Part shown: positions 45,515 through 56,433 of the stretch, piece by piece
Layout of the letters: each line of letters opens with the position of its first letter
Position numbering within the stretch: the stretch's first letter is position 1
DNA from: Halopseudomonas bauzanensis
GTDB taxonomy: Bacteria > Pseudomonadota > Gammaproteobacteria > Pseudomonadales > Pseudomonadaceae
NCBI RefSeq assembly: GCF_900114735.1
Contig: NZ_FOUA01000001.1
Coordinates: 818,278-882,277 of the forward strand
Direction of reading: 5' to 3'
Length of the DNA: 64,000 nucleotides
The notes under the pieces: generated by a model
What the model was told of the DNA's origin: nothing
Database searches by the model: none
Seen by the model: the letters and a program-made list of their open reading frames with translations, nothing else
Translations under genes and position numbers: made by a program

Positions 45515-47344
45515 ATGCTCCGCATGAATCGTCTGCCGCTTGCCGGCCTGCTGCTGGCTTCGCTGATTGCCGGCTGCTCCTCGACTCCCCGTCAGTTGTC
45601 GGAACTGCCCGCTACCACCGACTCCCCTATCGAGGACATTCTCCGCCAGGCCGAACGCCGCTCCGGTGCCGAAGCACACCTGCTGCGCCTGCATGCGGCC
45701 CAGACCGCTCTGAACCGCAATCAATTCGATCAGGTGCGCAGCATTCTCGCAATGATCCCGCAGAGTGACCTGCCACTGGACCAGCAACAGCGCTTCAGTG
45801 AACTGCAGGCGCGCAGCGAACTGGCGCTGGACCAACCGGCTGCCGCGCTGCGTGCCCTGCGTCACCCGTCGCTGCAACAGCTCGACAGCCTGACGCCCGA
45901 AGCGCAACTGGATATCCAGCTGCTGCGCGCGCAAACCATGGCCGCCGCCGGTGAGCATTTGAACGCGGCTCAGGAGCGCGTATTTATTCACAATCTGCTG
46001 CCTGCCCATGCCCAGCAGGACAACCTGGCGCAGATCTGGACCAGTCTGAATCAGGCACCGACCGAGCAATTGCGCGAGGCTTCCACTGCCGCCAGTGGCG
46101 ATCTGGCTGGCTGGCTGGAGCTGGCGCTGATCGTACGCGACCATGGCAATCTGGATTTGCAGGTCCATGCCATGCAGCAATGGCAGGACCGGCATGCCAG
46201 CCATCCGGCGGCGGTCACACCACCCGAAGCCATCAGCCGGCTGCTCGAACTGCACGCCGAGCGCCCACAACACATCGCTCTGCTGCTACCCTTCGCGGGC
46301 GGATTGGCCGCCGCCGCCGATGCTCTGCGTGACGGCTTTCTCTCCGCCCAGTACCATGCTTACAGCGAAGGTCTGACCCAGCCCCGGATCAGCCTGTATG
46401 ACAGCGGCGCCTACGGCAATCTGCTGCAGTTCTACCAGCGGGCCCAGGCCGATGGCGTGCAATGGGTCGTCGGCCCGCTGGATCGCCAGCAGGTCGGAGC
46501 CCTGGCCGCCCTACCCGAACTGCCGCTGCCGACCCTGGCGTTGAATTATGCCGACTCCACCGCCACGCCACCGCCCGGATTGTTCCAGTTCGGCCTGGCC
46601 CCGGAAGATGAAGCCCGTTCCGCTGCGTTGCAGGCCTGGCAGGATGGACATCGACAGATGGCAATTCTGGCCAACCGCGATGACTGGAGCCAGCGCTCGG
46701 CGCGTGCCTTCGCCGACCACTGGCAAGAACTGGGCGGCCTGCTGGTTGGCCACGAAACCATCGACGAACCGGCACGCATCTCCGGGCAGATCGCCGAGCT
46801 GCTGCAAGTGCGCGAAAGGCAACAAACCAATCAGGACGCGCAGGGCGGCCTCGGCGACGTCGGGGTGACACAACCCGCACCACGGCCGGACCTGGACGCC
46901 CTGTTCCTGGCCGCCGACCCACTGCAGGCCCGCCAGATCAAGCCGACCCTGGTATTCCAGTATGCCGGCGACCTCCCGGTGTACGCCGCCTCCCGCGCCT
47001 ATCGGCTATCTCTCAATGGCGAGCCGAACCCCGATATCGACGGCATCATGATTGCCGAAATCCCCTGGCTACTGACCCGCGCCGACCCGCTCTACCAGCC
47101 GGTGGTAGACAACTGGCCGACGGCGGCCGGTCCCATGGGCCGGTTGTATGCCATGGGCGTGGATGCCCAGCGCATTTTCAGTCGCCTGCTGCAGATGCAG
47201 GAGCAGCCTGACACGCGTATCGATGGCGCCACCGGCACCCTGTCTCTGGATGGCAATGGCCGGGTTCTCCGGGTCCTGCCCTGGGGCGAGATGGTCGATG
47301 GCCAGCTGCAACCGATAATGGAATCCCCGTTACTGCTGCAATGA
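45515..47344 (+). CDS. lpoA: Outer-membrane lipoprotein activator of PBP1a (LpoA/YraM)
   Basis: 609-residue lipoprotein with lipobox LIAGC (Cys21). The N-terminal half is helical TPR-like (residues about 35-240); the C-terminal half is a periplasmic-binding-protein type fold beginning [24 protein letters not shown]. In E. coli LpoA reaches through the wall to stimulate transpeptidation by PBP1a. The start at ATG 45515 has AAGG eleven bases upstream; ATG 45524 is an alternative. The earlier part of the open frame lies antisense to rsmI and is rejected. It overlaps yraN by four bases. Confidence 0.92.
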   Translation: MLRMNRLPLAGLLLASLIAGCSSTPRQLSELPATTDSPIEDILRQAERRSGAEAHLLRLHAAQTALNRNQFDQVRSILAMIPQSDLPLDQQQRFSELQARSELALDQPAAALRALRHPSLQQLDSLTPEAQLDIQLLRAQTMAAAGEHLNAAQERVFIHNLLPAHAQQDNLAQIWTSLNQAPTEQLREASTAASGDLAGWLELALIVRDHGNLDLQVHAMQQWQDRHASHPAAVTPPEAISRLLELHAERPQHIALLLPFAGGLAAAADALRDGFLSAQYHAYSEGLTQPRISLYDSGAYGNLLQFYQRAQADGVQWVVGPLDRQQVGALAALPELPLPTLALNYADSTATPPPGLFQFGLAPEDEARSAALQAWQDGHRQMAILANRDDWSQRSARAFADHWQELGGLLVGHETIDEPARISGQIAELLQVRERQQTNQDAQGGLGDVGVTQPAPRPDLDALFLAADPLQARQIKPTLVFQYAGDLPVYAASRAYRLSLNGEPNPDIDGIMIAEIPWLLTRADPLYQPVVDNWPTAAGPMGRLYAMGVDAQRIFSRLLQMQEQPDTRIDGATGTLSLDGNGRVLRVLPWGEMVDGQLQPIMESPLLLQ

Positions 47345-47715
47345 CTCAACTGACCGACAAGCAGCGCACCGGCAACCAGGCCGAGCGCGCCAGCGAACGA
47401 CTGCTGATCAGCGCCGGGCTGCGCCTGCTCGCCCGTAATTACCGCTGCAAACAGGGCGAGCTGGATCTGGTCATGCGCGATGCGGATACAGTAGTATTCG
47501 TCGAAGTGCGCTACCGGCGACGAAACCAGTGGGGCGATGCGGTAGAGACCGTGGACTGGCGCAAGCAGAAACGCCTGATTGCTGCCGCCCATCACTACCT
47601 GCTGACCCATCCCCACCTGGTCAACCAGTCCTGTCGCTTCGACGTTGTCGCGGCTACCGGCGATCCCGCGGACCCGGCCTCATACCGATGGATCCGAGAA
47701 GCCTTCACCTGCTAG
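47341..47715 (+). CDS. yraN: YraN / UPF0102 endonuclease-like protein
   Basis: 124-residue cytoplasmic protein with the restriction-endonuclease-like core: GNQAERASERLL, ARNYRCKQGELDLVMRD and VVFVEVRYR give the E-x(n)-GEIDLI-x(n)-EVK-type triad (here GELDL and EVR). Its role is poorly defined; some relatives are linked to DNA processing. It lies between lpoA and diaA, the same order as in E. coli. Confidence 0.93.
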   Translation: MTQLTDKQRTGNQAERASERLLISAGLRLLARNYRCKQGELDLVMRDADTVVFVEVRYRRRNQWGDAVETVDWRKQKRLIAAAHHYLLTHPHLVNQSCRFDVVAATGDPADPASYRWIREAFTC

Positions 47716-48884
<1,169 letters not shown>

Positions 48885-48892
48885 ATGAAAAA

Positions 48893-48918
48893 CGGCGATG
48901 CCTTTTGGGGCATCGCCG
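48893..48918. terminator. Bidirectional terminator between dolP and sspB
   Basis: CGGCGATGCC (48893-48902) pairs with GGCATCGCCG (48909-48918) around TTTTGG. An A-run precedes it at 48888-48892, and a TGTATTT tail follows, so it can serve both convergent genes. Confidence 0.8.
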
Positions 48919-48938
48919 CTGTATTTATCAGCTATTGC

Positions 48939-49340
48939 TTACTTGACCACCTTCAATGACGGCCGACCAGCTGGCTTCGGCGAGTCTTCCGGCGGAGTAT
49001 CGCCATCCGGCGGCGGCGTTTCGGTCTCGATCTCGAAGACCATGCCCTGGCCGTTCTCCCTGGCATAAATTGCCATGACCGCGCCCATGGGGATCCAGAC
49101 CTGCTGGGCCACCCCACCGAAACGTCCATCGAAACAGACCCTCTCGTTGTCCATGTCCAGATGCCGGATAGCACTGGGCGACAGATTGAGCACAATCTGC
49201 CCCCCTTCCACGAAGCCTTCTGGCACCACGGTGCCCGGATAATCAGCGTTGACCAGCACGTAGGGAGTGCTGTCGTTATCCAGAATCCACTCGTACAGTG
49301 CCCGGACCAGATAGGGACGGCTTGAGCTCATGCGCACCAT
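48939..49340 (-). CDS. sspB: ClpXP adaptor / stringent starvation protein B
   Basis: 133-residue adaptor that delivers ssrA-tagged proteins to ClpXP. The folded N-terminal domain runs from SSSRPYLVRALYEWI through VPEGFVEGGQIVLNLSPSA to MGAVMAIYARENGQGMVF. A flexible Pro/Asp/Glu-rich linker then leads to the short ClpX-binding tail GRPSLKVVK. The start ATG 49340 has AGGAG five bases upstream. It follows sspA by 33 bp. Confidence 0.97.
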   Translation of the reverse strand: MVRMSSSRPYLVRALYEWILDNDSTPYVLVNADYPGTVVPEGFVEGGQIVLNLSPSAIRHLDMDNERVCFDGRFGGVAQQVWIPMGAVMAIYARENGQGMVFEIETETPPPDGDTPPEDSPKPAGRPSLKVVK

Positions 49341-49373
49341 GCTCACTCCTGTGCTGTAAAGATGAATGGCGGG

Positions 49374-50003
49374 TTACTGCATATCCCGTTCAGCGGCAGA
49401 CAGGCTGCCGATAAAACCTTCACGCTGGAAGATACGCTCCATGTAGTCCTGCAGCGGTTTGGCCTGGCGCGGCAGTTCAATCCCCAGCATGGGCAGACGC
49501 CAGAGGATCGGCGCCAGACAGCAATCGACCAGACTGAATTCGTCACTCATGAAGAAGGGCATCTCGGCAAATACCGGCGCCACGCCTGTGAGACTTTCCC
49601 GCAGCTCCTTGCGCGCCTTGGTGACAGCTGCGGCAGGGCTTTTCGGGTTGCTGAGGACATCCACCAGCACGCTCCAGTCACGCTGGATACGGTACATCAG
49701 CAGACGGCTGTTAGCTCGCGCCACCGGGTATACCGGCAACAGCGGCGGATGGGGAAAGCGCTCATCAAGATATTCCATCATGATGTTCGGCTCGTACAAC
49801 ACAAGATCCCGATCAAGCAGCGTAGGCACCGTATTATAGGGGTTGGCCTCCGCCAGCTCCTGCGGATGGTTGTCCGGCTCGACATTGACGATGTCGACGG
49901 TCACCCCTTTTTCTGCCAGCACAATGCGCACCCGATGACAATACTGGTCGGTCGGATCGGAAAAGAAAGCCATCGAAGAACGCTTGTTGGCGGTAACACT
50001 CAT
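49374..50003 (-). CDS. sspA: Stringent starvation protein A (GST-fold RNA polymerase partner)
   Basis: 209-residue glutathione-S-transferase-like protein that binds RNA polymerase and affects stationary-phase and virulence transcription. It shows the thioredoxin-like N-domain ([39 protein letters not shown]) and the helical C-domain ([20 protein letters not shown]). The catalytic GST residues are not preserved, as expected for SspA. The start at 50003 gives a 10-residue lead; MAFFSDP at residue 11 is an alternative. Confidence 0.95.
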   Translation of the reverse strand: MSVTANKRSSMAFFSDPTDQYCHRVRIVLAEKGVTVDIVNVEPDNHPQELAEANPYNTVPTLLDRDLVLYEPNIMMEYLDERFPHPPLLPVYPVARANSRLLMYRIQRDWSVLVDVLSNPKSPAAAVTKARKELRESLTGVAPVFAEMPFFMSDEFSLVDCCLAPILWRLPMLGIELPRQAKPLQDYMERIFQREGFIGSLSAAERDMQ

Positions 50004-50114
50004 ATATCAACCCTCATCCTGTGGCGATTACGGTAAAGCGCCCGCGGATGGTCAGCATAGCGAAACGCTGGCCAGGCCTTTATCGAAAGCGAGCATTATA
50101 CCCCAGAAACAACA

Positions 50115-50136
50115 ACGCGCCCCAAAGGGGGCGCGT
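50115..50136 (-). terminator. Terminator of the petABC operon
   Basis: ACGCGCCCC (50115-50123) pairs with GGGGCGCGT (50128-50136) around AAAG, 24 bp after the petC stop and before sspA. The T-run on the minus strand is interrupted (TTGTTGTTT). Confidence 0.65.
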
Positions 50137-50159
50137 GTTTTGCTTCGGACAGACCGGAA

Positions 50160-50942
50160 TCAGTGCACATCTCTCCAGAATTCGCGCTTCAGCAAATAGG
50201 CGAAGACGAACAGGATGGCCAGATACAGCAGCACGTATACACCGATGCGATGACGGGTTTCCTTGATCGGGTCAGCTGAATAGCTGAGGAAGGCGACCAG
50301 ATTGCGCACCGTGGTATCGAACTCTTCCTCGGTTTGCGTACCGGTATCTTCAACCACGGTCAGAACATCACACTGCTCTTCCAGCATCGGCTCACCAGTC
50401 AGGGTGTCACGCACGATGCTGTTGCCATCCTTGACCGGCATCGGCTTGCAGCCCTTGACCTGGCGACCCTGCAGTTCAGCCAGAACGTTCGGCATCCCCA
50501 CGTTGGCGAAGACAGTATTGTTCCAACCCAGCGGACGGGACGGATCCTCATAGAAGCCGCGCATATAGGAGTACAACCAATCCTCGCCACGCACACGGGC
50601 AACCATGGTCAGATCCGGCGGCGCGGCACCGAACCACACCTTGGAATCTTCCGGACGCATGCCGATTGTCATGTGCTCGCCATACAGAGTGCCTTCGCTG
50701 AACACCAGGTTTTCCATCATCAACTCTTCAGGAATACCCAGATCGGTCGCAACACGCTCGTAACGCTGGTACTGGGTCGAGTGGCAACCCATGCAGTAGT
50801 TGACGAAAGTGCGGGCACCATCTTGCAGGGACGCCTTGTCCGACAGGTCGATATTGGCTTTATCCAGCGGCACGCTGGGGCCGGCAGCCAAAGCAAAGCC
50901 CGGCAGCAACGCAAACATCAAAGCAATCAATTGTTTTTTCAT
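50160..50942 (-). CDS. petC: Ubiquinol-cytochrome c reductase, cytochrome c1
   Basis: Haem c subunit of the bc1 complex; passes electrons from the Rieske protein to cytochrome c. The 260-residue protein has a signal peptide (MKKQLIALMFALLPGFALAA), the haem site CMGCH at 50-54, a distal Met ligand region (TIGMRPEDSK or NVGMPNVL) and a C-terminal membrane anchor (about 236-256, IGVYVLLYLAILFVFAYLL). An in-frame extension to 51125 lies inside petB and is rejected. It overlaps petB by one base. Confidence 0.97.
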   Translation of the reverse strand: MKKQLIALMFALLPGFALAAGPSVPLDKANIDLSDKASLQDGARTFVNYCMGCHSTQYQRYERVATDLGIPEELMMENLVFSEGTLYGEHMTIGMRPEDSKVWFGAAPPDLTMVARVRGEDWLYSYMRGFYEDPSRPLGWNNTVFANVGMPNVLAELQGRQVKGCKPMPVKDGNSIVRDTLTGEPMLEEQCDVLTVVEDTGTQTEEEFDTTVRNLVAFLSYSADPIKETRHRIGVYVLLYLAILFVFAYLLKREFWRDVH

Positions 50943-52165
50943 CAGCCAGTAACCCTCTCCGGAACCGGTTTGGTCTTCTCCATACGGGTGTAGAACGGCA
51001 TAAGGATGAAGAAGGCAAAATACAGAACGGTGCACACCTGCGACAGCAAGGTACGACCCGGTGTTGCGGGAATGGCACCCAGCACACCCAGGATCACGAA
51101 GCTGACACAGAAAATCACCAGCCACAGCTTGCTCATCCAGCCCTTGTAGCGGATCGATTTGACCGGGCTGCGATCAAGCCAGGGCAATACGAACAGCACG
51201 GCAATCGCGCCGCCCATCGCCAACACACCCGGGAATGCGGAACCAGCAATAGCAGGCACGGCGCGCAGGATGGCGTAGAAGGGAGTGAAGTACCAGACCG
51301 GTGCAATGTGGTCAGGCGTTTTCAGCGGGTTGGAGATTTCAAAGTTCGGTTTCTCCAGGAAATAACCACCCATTTCCGGGAAGAAGAACACCACGGTGCA
51401 GAACACGAACAGGAAGACCACCACGCCGACGATGTCCTTGACGGTGTAGTAAGGGTGGAACGGGATACCATCCAGCGGGATACCGTTTTCATCCTTCAGC
51501 TTCTTGATTTCGATGCCATCGGGGTTGTTGGAGCCGACTTCATGCAGCGCGATGATATGCAGGACCACCAGGCCCAGCAGCACGATCGGCACAGCGATCA
51601 CATGCAGCGCGAAGAAGCGGTTCAGGGTGATCCCGGAAATCAGGTAGTCGCCGCGCACCCATTGAGCCAGATCCGGACCAATGAAGGGGATCGCACCGAA
51701 CAACGAGATGATCACCTGGGCACCCCAGTAGGACATCTGCCCCCAGGGCAGCAGGTAACCCATGAAGGCTTCGGCCATCAGCGCCAGATAGATCAGCATG
51801 CCGAAGGTCCAGACCAGCTCACGGGGCTTGCGGTAGGAGCCATACATGATGCCGCGCAGCATGTGCAGATAGACCACCACAAAGAACGCGGAAGCGCCGG
51901 TGGAGTGCAGATAGCGCAGCAGCCAGCCGTACTCCACATCACGCATGATGTATTCGACCGAGGCGAAGGCGCCTGCGCCGGAGGGCTCGTAGCTCATCGT
52001 CAGCCAGATACCGGTGATGATCTGGTTGACCAGCACCAGCAGCGCAAGCGAGCCGAAGAAGTAGAAGAAGTTGAAGTTCTTCGGTGCGTAATACTTGCTC
52101 AGGTGGTCTTCCCAGACCTGAGTGACGGGCAAACGTTCGTTGACCCAGTTAAGCAGCTTGCTCAT
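50942..52165 (-). CDS. petB: Ubiquinol-cytochrome c reductase, cytochrome b
   Basis: Multi-pass membrane subunit with two b haems and the Qo/Qi quinone sites. The 407-residue protein shows the haem-binding histidine pairs in the SARYLHSTGASAFF-type region (LRYLHSTGASAFFVVVYLHM), the GYLLPWGQMSYWG Qo motif, RFFALHVIAVP and LHIIALHEVGSNNPDG, and a PEW-like Qo loop FFPEMGGYF/HIAPVWYFTPFYAILR. The length indicates a full cytochrome b plus subunit-IV equivalent in one chain, as usual in proteobacteria. It overlaps both neighbours by one base. Confidence 0.97.
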   Translation of the reverse strand: MSKLLNWVNERLPVTQVWEDHLSKYYAPKNFNFFYFFGSLALLVLVNQIITGIWLTMSYEPSGAGAFASVEYIMRDVEYGWLLRYLHSTGASAFFVVVYLHMLRGIMYGSYRKPRELVWTFGMLIYLALMAEAFMGYLLPWGQMSYWGAQVIISLFGAIPFIGPDLAQWVRGDYLISGITLNRFFALHVIAVPIVLLGLVVLHIIALHEVGSNNPDGIEIKKLKDENGIPLDGIPFHPYYTVKDIVGVVVFLFVFCTVVFFFPEMGGYFLEKPNFEISNPLKTPDHIAPVWYFTPFYAILRAVPAIAGSAFPGVLAMGGAIAVLFVLPWLDRSPVKSIRYKGWMSKLWLVIFCVSFVILGVLGAIPATPGRTLLSQVCTVLYFAFFILMPFYTRMEKTKPVPERVTG

Positions 52166-52758
52166 CAGGCTGTCTCCTCATCCACACCGATGATGATGAC
52201 GTCATCGGACTCATAGGTATGCGGTGGCACGGGGAGGTTCAGCGGGGCAGGCATACCCTTGAACACACGACCGGACATATCGTAGAACGAGCCATGGCAG
52301 GGACAGAAGTAGCCACCTTTCCAGTCAGCTCCCATGTCAGCGGCGCCAACTTCCGGCTTGAACAACGGCGAGCAGCCCAGGTGTGTGCAGATACCCAGCA
52401 CAACCAGCAGCTCGGGCTTGATGGCACGGGTCTTGCCGTCTACATACTCCGGCTGATCGGACGACTCGGAATTGGGGTCGGCTACGACGCTGTCCATTTC
52501 ATCCAGCAACGCCAGGGCTTCCGGTGTTCTGCGCGAGATGAAGATCGGCTGGCCGCGCCACTCGGCAACAATCTGTTGGCCCGGCTCGATCTTACTCACA
52601 TTCACCTTAACCGGCGCACCTGCCGCCTTGGCTCTTGCGCTTGGGAACCATGACCCCACAAAGGGCACAGCAACCCCCACTACACCAGCAGCACCCACCA
52701 CACTCGTGGCTGCCACCAGGAAGCGACGCCGGCCGTTATTTACGCCGTCATTACTCAT
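52165..52758 (-). CDS. petA: Ubiquinol-cytochrome c reductase, Rieske iron-sulfur subunit
   Basis: 197-residue 2Fe-2S protein of the bc1 complex. A twin-arginine signal (GRRRFLVAATSVVGAAG), kept as membrane anchor, is followed by the soluble domain. Cluster-binding boxes are CTHLGC (124-129) and CPCHGS (152-157), with Cys124, His126, Cys152 and His155 as ligands and the other two cysteines as the disulfide. The start MSNDGVNN is set by a GGGAG site eight bases upstream. It is the first gene of petABC. Confidence 0.97.
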   Translation of the reverse strand: MSNDGVNNGRRRFLVAATSVVGAAGVVGVAVPFVGSWFPSARAKAAGAPVKVNVSKIEPGQQIVAEWRGQPIFISRRTPEALALLDEMDSVVADPNSESSDQPEYVDGKTRAIKPELLVVLGICTHLGCSPLFKPEVGAADMGADWKGGYFCPCHGSFYDMSGRVFKGMPAPLNLPVPPHTYESDDVIIIGVDEETA

Positions 52759-52839
52759 CCAGTCGTCTCCCATCAGCTAATTCAGCCCTTTGAAACAAGG
52801 GCTTTTCAAGTTTTTAACTGCCTGCACAAAATGAAACAG

Positions 52840-52868
52840 ATGGTAATGAAAAAGCCCCATCATGACAA
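52840..52868 (-). promoter_or_regulatory. Promoter of petABC
   Basis: Minus strand: -35 TTGTCA (52868-52863), 17-bp spacer, -10 TACCAT (52845-52840). Leader of about 75 nt to petA. Confidence 0.55.
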
Positions 52869-52971
52869 GGCGATCTCCATTAACCAGGCATCTGCGAAGT
52901 TTACCCCAAGCGAGGCGCGACGGGCGTTCCGGATGCGCCCCTGAATACGTGACACCTTGTCGCAGATACAG

Positions 52972-53008
52972 AAACGCCCGGGTTCCTGTGAAGGAAACCG
53001 GGCGTTTT
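52972..53008 (-). terminator. Terminator of rplM-rpsI
   Basis: AAACGCCCGG (52972-52981) pairs with CCGGGCGTTT (52998-53007); the inner arms TTCC/GGAA extend it. It starts 21 bp after the rpsI stop. Confidence 0.8.
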
Positions 53009-53028
53009 CGAGGCCGCAGCCTGAAGAC

Positions 53029-53421
53029 TTAGCGCTTGGAGTATTGCGGACGCTTACGCGCTTTACGCAGACCCACTTTCTTACGCTCGACTTCACGTGC
53101 ATCACGGGTTACGAAGCCGGCTTTGCGCAGCTCGCTACGCAGAGTCTCGTCATAATCCATCAGCGCACGGGTGATACCGTGACGGATAGCACCAGCCTGA
53201 CCGGAAATACCACCACCTTGAACGGTGACGTAGACGTCAAACTTCTCGGTGCTGTCGGTCAGCTCGAGCGGCTGACGAACCACCATGCGGGCAGTTTCGC
53301 GACCGAAGAAGGTCTCGATGCTGCGGTTGTTGATGGAGATGTTGCCAGTACCCGGACGCAGGAAGACCCGAGCGGTAGCGGTTTTACGGCGGCCAGTGCC
53401 GTAGTTCTGTGTAACCGACAT
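53029..53421 (-). CDS. rpsI: 30S ribosomal protein S9
   Basis: 130-residue protein of the 30S head whose C-terminal tail reaches the P-site tRNA. It starts [20 protein letters not shown] and ends in the invariant KRPQYSKR tail. It follows rplM by 12 bp in the standard operon. Confidence 0.98.
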   Translation of the reverse strand: MSVTQNYGTGRRKTATARVFLRPGTGNISINNRSIETFFGRETARMVVRQPLELTDSTEKFDVYVTVQGGGISGQAGAIRHGITRALMDYDETLRSELRKAGFVTRDAREVERKKVGLRKARKRPQYSKR

Positions 53422-53433
53422 AGTGAGCTCCTG

Positions 53434-53862
53434 TTAGATCTTCAGTTCTTGGGGTTGCTGAGCAGTATGCGGGTGAGCAGCACCGGCATACACTTTCATC
53501 TTGCGATACATCGCACGACCCAGAGGATTCTTGGGCAGCATGCCCTTGACTGCGATCTCGATGATACGCTCAGGAGCGCGCAGGTTGAGCTTCTCGAAAT
53601 TGATCGACTTGATACCGCCCGGGAAACCGGAGTGGCTGTAGTAGATCTTGTCCTGAGCCTTGTTGCCGGTCACGTGGATTTTTTCGGCATTGACGATCAC
53701 GATGTAATCGCCAGTGTCCACGTGCGGGGTGTACTCAGGCTTGTGCTTGCCGCGCAGGCGGGAAGCAACTTCGGTAGCCAGACGACCAAGGGTCAGACCA
53801 GTGGCATCTACTACGTACCAGTCGCGTTTTACTGTTTCCGGTTTGGCGCTGAAGGTTTTCAT
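53434..53862 (-). CDS. rplM: 50S ribosomal protein L13
   Basis: 142-residue early-assembly 50S protein ([54 protein letters not shown]). In E. coli L13 represses its own operon by binding the mRNA leader. Here a promoter about 45-70 bp upstream would give a leader containing GCCTCAGAGGC, a short palindrome close to the ATG. Confidence 0.98.
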   Translation of the reverse strand: MKTFSAKPETVKRDWYVVDATGLTLGRLATEVASRLRGKHKPEYTPHVDTGDYIVIVNAEKIHVTGNKAQDKIYYSHSGFPGGIKSINFEKLNLRAPERIIEIAVKGMLPKNPLGRAMYRKMKVYAGAAHPHTAQQPQELKI

Positions 53863-53905
53863 TAAATCCTAGCCTCAGAGGCCGCTCTTATATTGAAGAG
53901 GGCGA

Positions 53906-53934
53906 ATCTTACAGAATGATATGTGTTTTTACAA
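53906..53934 (-). promoter_or_regulatory. Promoter of rplM-rpsI
   Basis: Minus strand: -35 TTGTAA (53934-53929), 17-bp AT-rich spacer, -10 TAAGAT (53911-53906). Confidence 0.6.
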
Positions 53935-54166
53935 GCCAACAAAGCCTAGACAGACACTCAGTGGGGGCTCTGTGGGTCTGGGTGGCATCTGCGCTGTAAC
54001 AACAACGACAGGCTAGGCATCCTGTCGAAAGTGGCGGGCATTATGCCAACGTGGTAGAAAATTACAACCCTTAATGTTGAACCATCACCAGCCGCACCAG
54101 ACATTCCTGGCATTATTGGCCACATGACCAATAATGGCGGTTCATTTCCTGATCGGGAGCCATCAC

Positions 54167-55207
54167 ATGCTATACCGCCCCCTCGGCAGCAGCCCCCTGA
54201 AAGTGAGCGCCCTGTGCCTGGGCACCATGACCTGGGGCGAACAGAACACCCAGCGCGACGCCTTCGCCCAGATCGACCGGGCACGGGACGCCGGCGTCAA
54301 TTTCATCGACTGCGCCGAGATGTATCCGGTACCGCCGCGCGGCGAGACTTATGGCTCGACCGAAACCATCATCGGCCAGTACCTGTGCGAACGAGGCCAG
54401 CGTGACAACTGGGTGCTGGCCAGCAAGATTGCCGGCCCGAGCCGCGACATGCAGCATATCCGCGGCGGCCAGACCCGCTTCAATCGCCACCATATCACCG
54501 CCGCCCTGGATGCCAGCCTGCAGCGTTTACAGACTGATTATCTGGATCTTTATCAATTGCACTGGCCCGACCGCAACACCAACTTCTTCGGCAAGCTCGG
54601 CTATCAGCATGATCTGGAGGAACAGATCACGCCGATTGAAGAATCGCTGGAGGTGCTGGACGAGTTGGTGCGGGCTGGCAAGATCCGCTATATCGGGCTG
54701 TCCAACGAAACCCCTTGGGGCACCAGTCGCTTTCTGCAGTTGGCAGAAGCCCGCGGCTGGCCGCGGATCGTGTCAATCCAGAACCCCTACAATCTGCTCA
54801 ATCGCAGCTATGAGGTCGGGATGGCCGAAATATCGATACGCGAGCAGGTCGGCCTGCTCGCCTACTCGCCACTGGCCTTCGGTACTCTCACGGGCAAGTA
54901 CCTGAATGGCCTGCGACCGGAGAAAGCACGCCTCACGCTGTTCAGCCGCTTCAGCCGCTATACCAACCCACAGGCCCAGAAGGCCTGCGCCCGCTACGTA
55001 CAGCTGGCTCGGGACCATGGCATGGACCCGGCACAGATGGCGCTGGCCTTTGTCACCCGGCAACCCTTCGTTACCAGCAATATCATCGGTGCGACCAATA
55101 TGGACCAGCTGAACCGCAACCTCAGCAGCATCAATATGGGGCTGACGGACAAGATCCTGGAAAGCATCGAGGAAATTCACCGCAGCCAACCCAATCCCGC
55201 ACCTTAA
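54167..55207 (+). CDS. Aldo/keto reductase, Tas-like
   Basis: 346-residue NADPH-dependent oxidoreductase of the AKR superfamily. It begins MLYRPLGSSPLKVSALCLGTMTWGEQN. The catalytic tetrad is visible as Asp in NFIDCAEMY with Tyr four residues on, Lys in VLASKIAG and His in YQLHWPDRN. NADPH-binding segments are near YSPLAFGTLTGKYL and IIGATNMDQL. The EMYPVPPRGETYGSTE insert is typical of E. coli Tas. The substrate is unknown. GGGAGC six bases upstream sets the start; an earlier in-frame ATG at 54134 is rejected. Confidence 0.93.
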   Translation: MLYRPLGSSPLKVSALCLGTMTWGEQNTQRDAFAQIDRARDAGVNFIDCAEMYPVPPRGETYGSTETIIGQYLCERGQRDNWVLASKIAGPSRDMQHIRGGQTRFNRHHITAALDASLQRLQTDYLDLYQLHWPDRNTNFFGKLGYQHDLEEQITPIEESLEVLDELVRAGKIRYIGLSNETPWGTSRFLQLAEARGWPRIVSIQNPYNLLNRSYEVGMAEISIREQVGLLAYSPLAFGTLTGKYLNGLRPEKARLTLFSRFSRYTNPQAQKACARYVQLARDHGMDPAQMALAFVTRQPFVTSNIIGATNMDQLNRNLSSINMGLTDKILESIEEIHRSQPNPAP

Positions 55208-55226
55208 GCGTCTTCCATAACGACAA

Positions 55227-55249
55227 AGGGCAGCCACTCGGGCTGCCCT
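55227..55249. terminator. Terminator between convergent aldo/keto reductase and zapE genes
   Basis: AGGGCAGCC (55227-55235) and GGCTGCCCT (55241-55249) form a 9-bp stem with an ACTCG loop, between the two stop codons. Confidence 0.7.
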
Positions 55250-55275
55250 CTTCGTTACGCCGCGACATCACCAGC

Positions 55276-56370
55276 TCAAGGCTTGTGCGGCCGAGCCAGA
55301 AAATCGTGAGACTGCATTTCCAGCAGGCGGCTGAGGGTACGCTGGAATTCGAACTCCAGCCGGCCACCGGCATACAGATCCTTGAGTGGCACCTCTGCCG
55401 AGACGATCAACTTGACGTTGCGATCATAGAACTCGTCAACCAAATTGATGAAGCGTCGCGCCATGTCGTCCTTGGCCAGATTCATCTGCTCAATATTGGA
55501 AATCAGCACCGCCTGGAAGATCTTGCCCAGGGCGATATAGTCGTTCTGGCTGCGCGGTCCGTCACAGAGCTCGCGGAATTCGAACCAGGCGACGTTTTCG
55601 TACATCCGCACCGCTTTGACCGCGCGACTCTCGATAGTCAACTCGGCATTATGCTGCACATGCTCCGGCTCCAGCACCAGGCTGTCGAAGCTGCACTGCA
55701 GACTGGAGTCCGCTTCCTGACCCAGCGGCCAGTGATACAGATCGGCCTGCTCCAGCGCGCGCAGACGATAGTCCACGCCGTTGTCCACGTTCACCACCTC
55801 GGTATGTTCCTTCAGCAGCGCAATGGCTGGCAGGAAACGCGCCCGCTGCAGGCCGTCCTTGTACAGGCCATCAGGTACGATGTTGGAAGTAGCGACCAGG
55901 ATGACACCGTGATCGAAGAGCTCTTCCATCAGTGTGCCGAGGATCATGGCATCCGTGATGTCAGTGACGAAGAACTCATCGAAACAGATCACCCGCGCCT
56001 CATCGGCGAACTTGCGGGCGATGAGCTTCAGCGGATTCTTCTCGCCCTTGAGCTCACGCAGCTCCTGATGGACCCGCTGCATGAAGCGGTGAAAGTGCGT
56101 ACGCATCTTGCGCTTGATCGGCAAGGCATCGAAGAAGGTATCGACCAGATAGGTCTTGCCCCGGCCGACGCCCCCCCAGAAATACAGGCCCTTTACCGGT
56201 ATGCTGCGCTTGGGACGAAACTTGCCGAACAGGCCGACGCTGCGCGGCGGACCCGCTTCGAGAATCTCGTCGTAGAGCCGCTGCAGATGCCTGACTGCAT
56301 TTTCCTGCGCAGGATCATGGAAAAAGTCCGGACGCTTGAGGTCCGCCTGATAGCGTTCAAGAGGCGTCAT
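55276..56370 (-). CDS. zapE: Cell division ATPase ZapE (AFG1 family)
   Basis: 364-residue AAA-type P-loop ATPase related to mitochondrial AFG1/LACE1. It has Walker A GGVGRGKT (66-73), Walker B VICFDEFFVTDI, a sensor motif TSNIVPDGLY and the conserved CDGPRSQNDYIALGKIF. In E. coli ZapE appears late at the constricting Z ring and affects FtsZ stability under stress. The start MTPLERYQAD matches the family; the 21-codon extension to 56433 is rejected. In Pseudomonas it follows the same petABC-rpsI-rplM neighbourhood. Confidence 0.95.
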   Translation of the reverse strand: MTPLERYQADLKRPDFFHDPAQENAVRHLQRLYDEILEAGPPRSVGLFGKFRPKRSIPVKGLYFWGGVGRGKTYLVDTFFDALPIKRKMRTHFHRFMQRVHQELRELKGEKNPLKLIARKFADEARVICFDEFFVTDITDAMILGTLMEELFDHGVILVATSNIVPDGLYKDGLQRARFLPAIALLKEHTEVVNVDNGVDYRLRALEQADLYHWPLGQEADSSLQCSFDSLVLEPEHVQHNAELTIESRAVKAVRMYENVAWFEFRELCDGPRSQNDYIALGKIFQAVLISNIEQMNLAKDDMARRFINLVDEFYDRNVKLIVSAEVPLKDLYAGGRLEFEFQRTLSRLLEMQSHDFLARPHKP

Positions 56371-56433
56371 GCTGGGTGGGGTCCAGTGAAAAACAGGGGC
56401 CCGTACTCTACCTGCCATGCCGCCACTTGGCAA

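Noticed and set aside
45383-46273. Upstream extension of rsmI by about 297 codons
   Set aside because: Lies antisense to lpoA; RsmI family length and ribosome-binding site fit the start at 45382.
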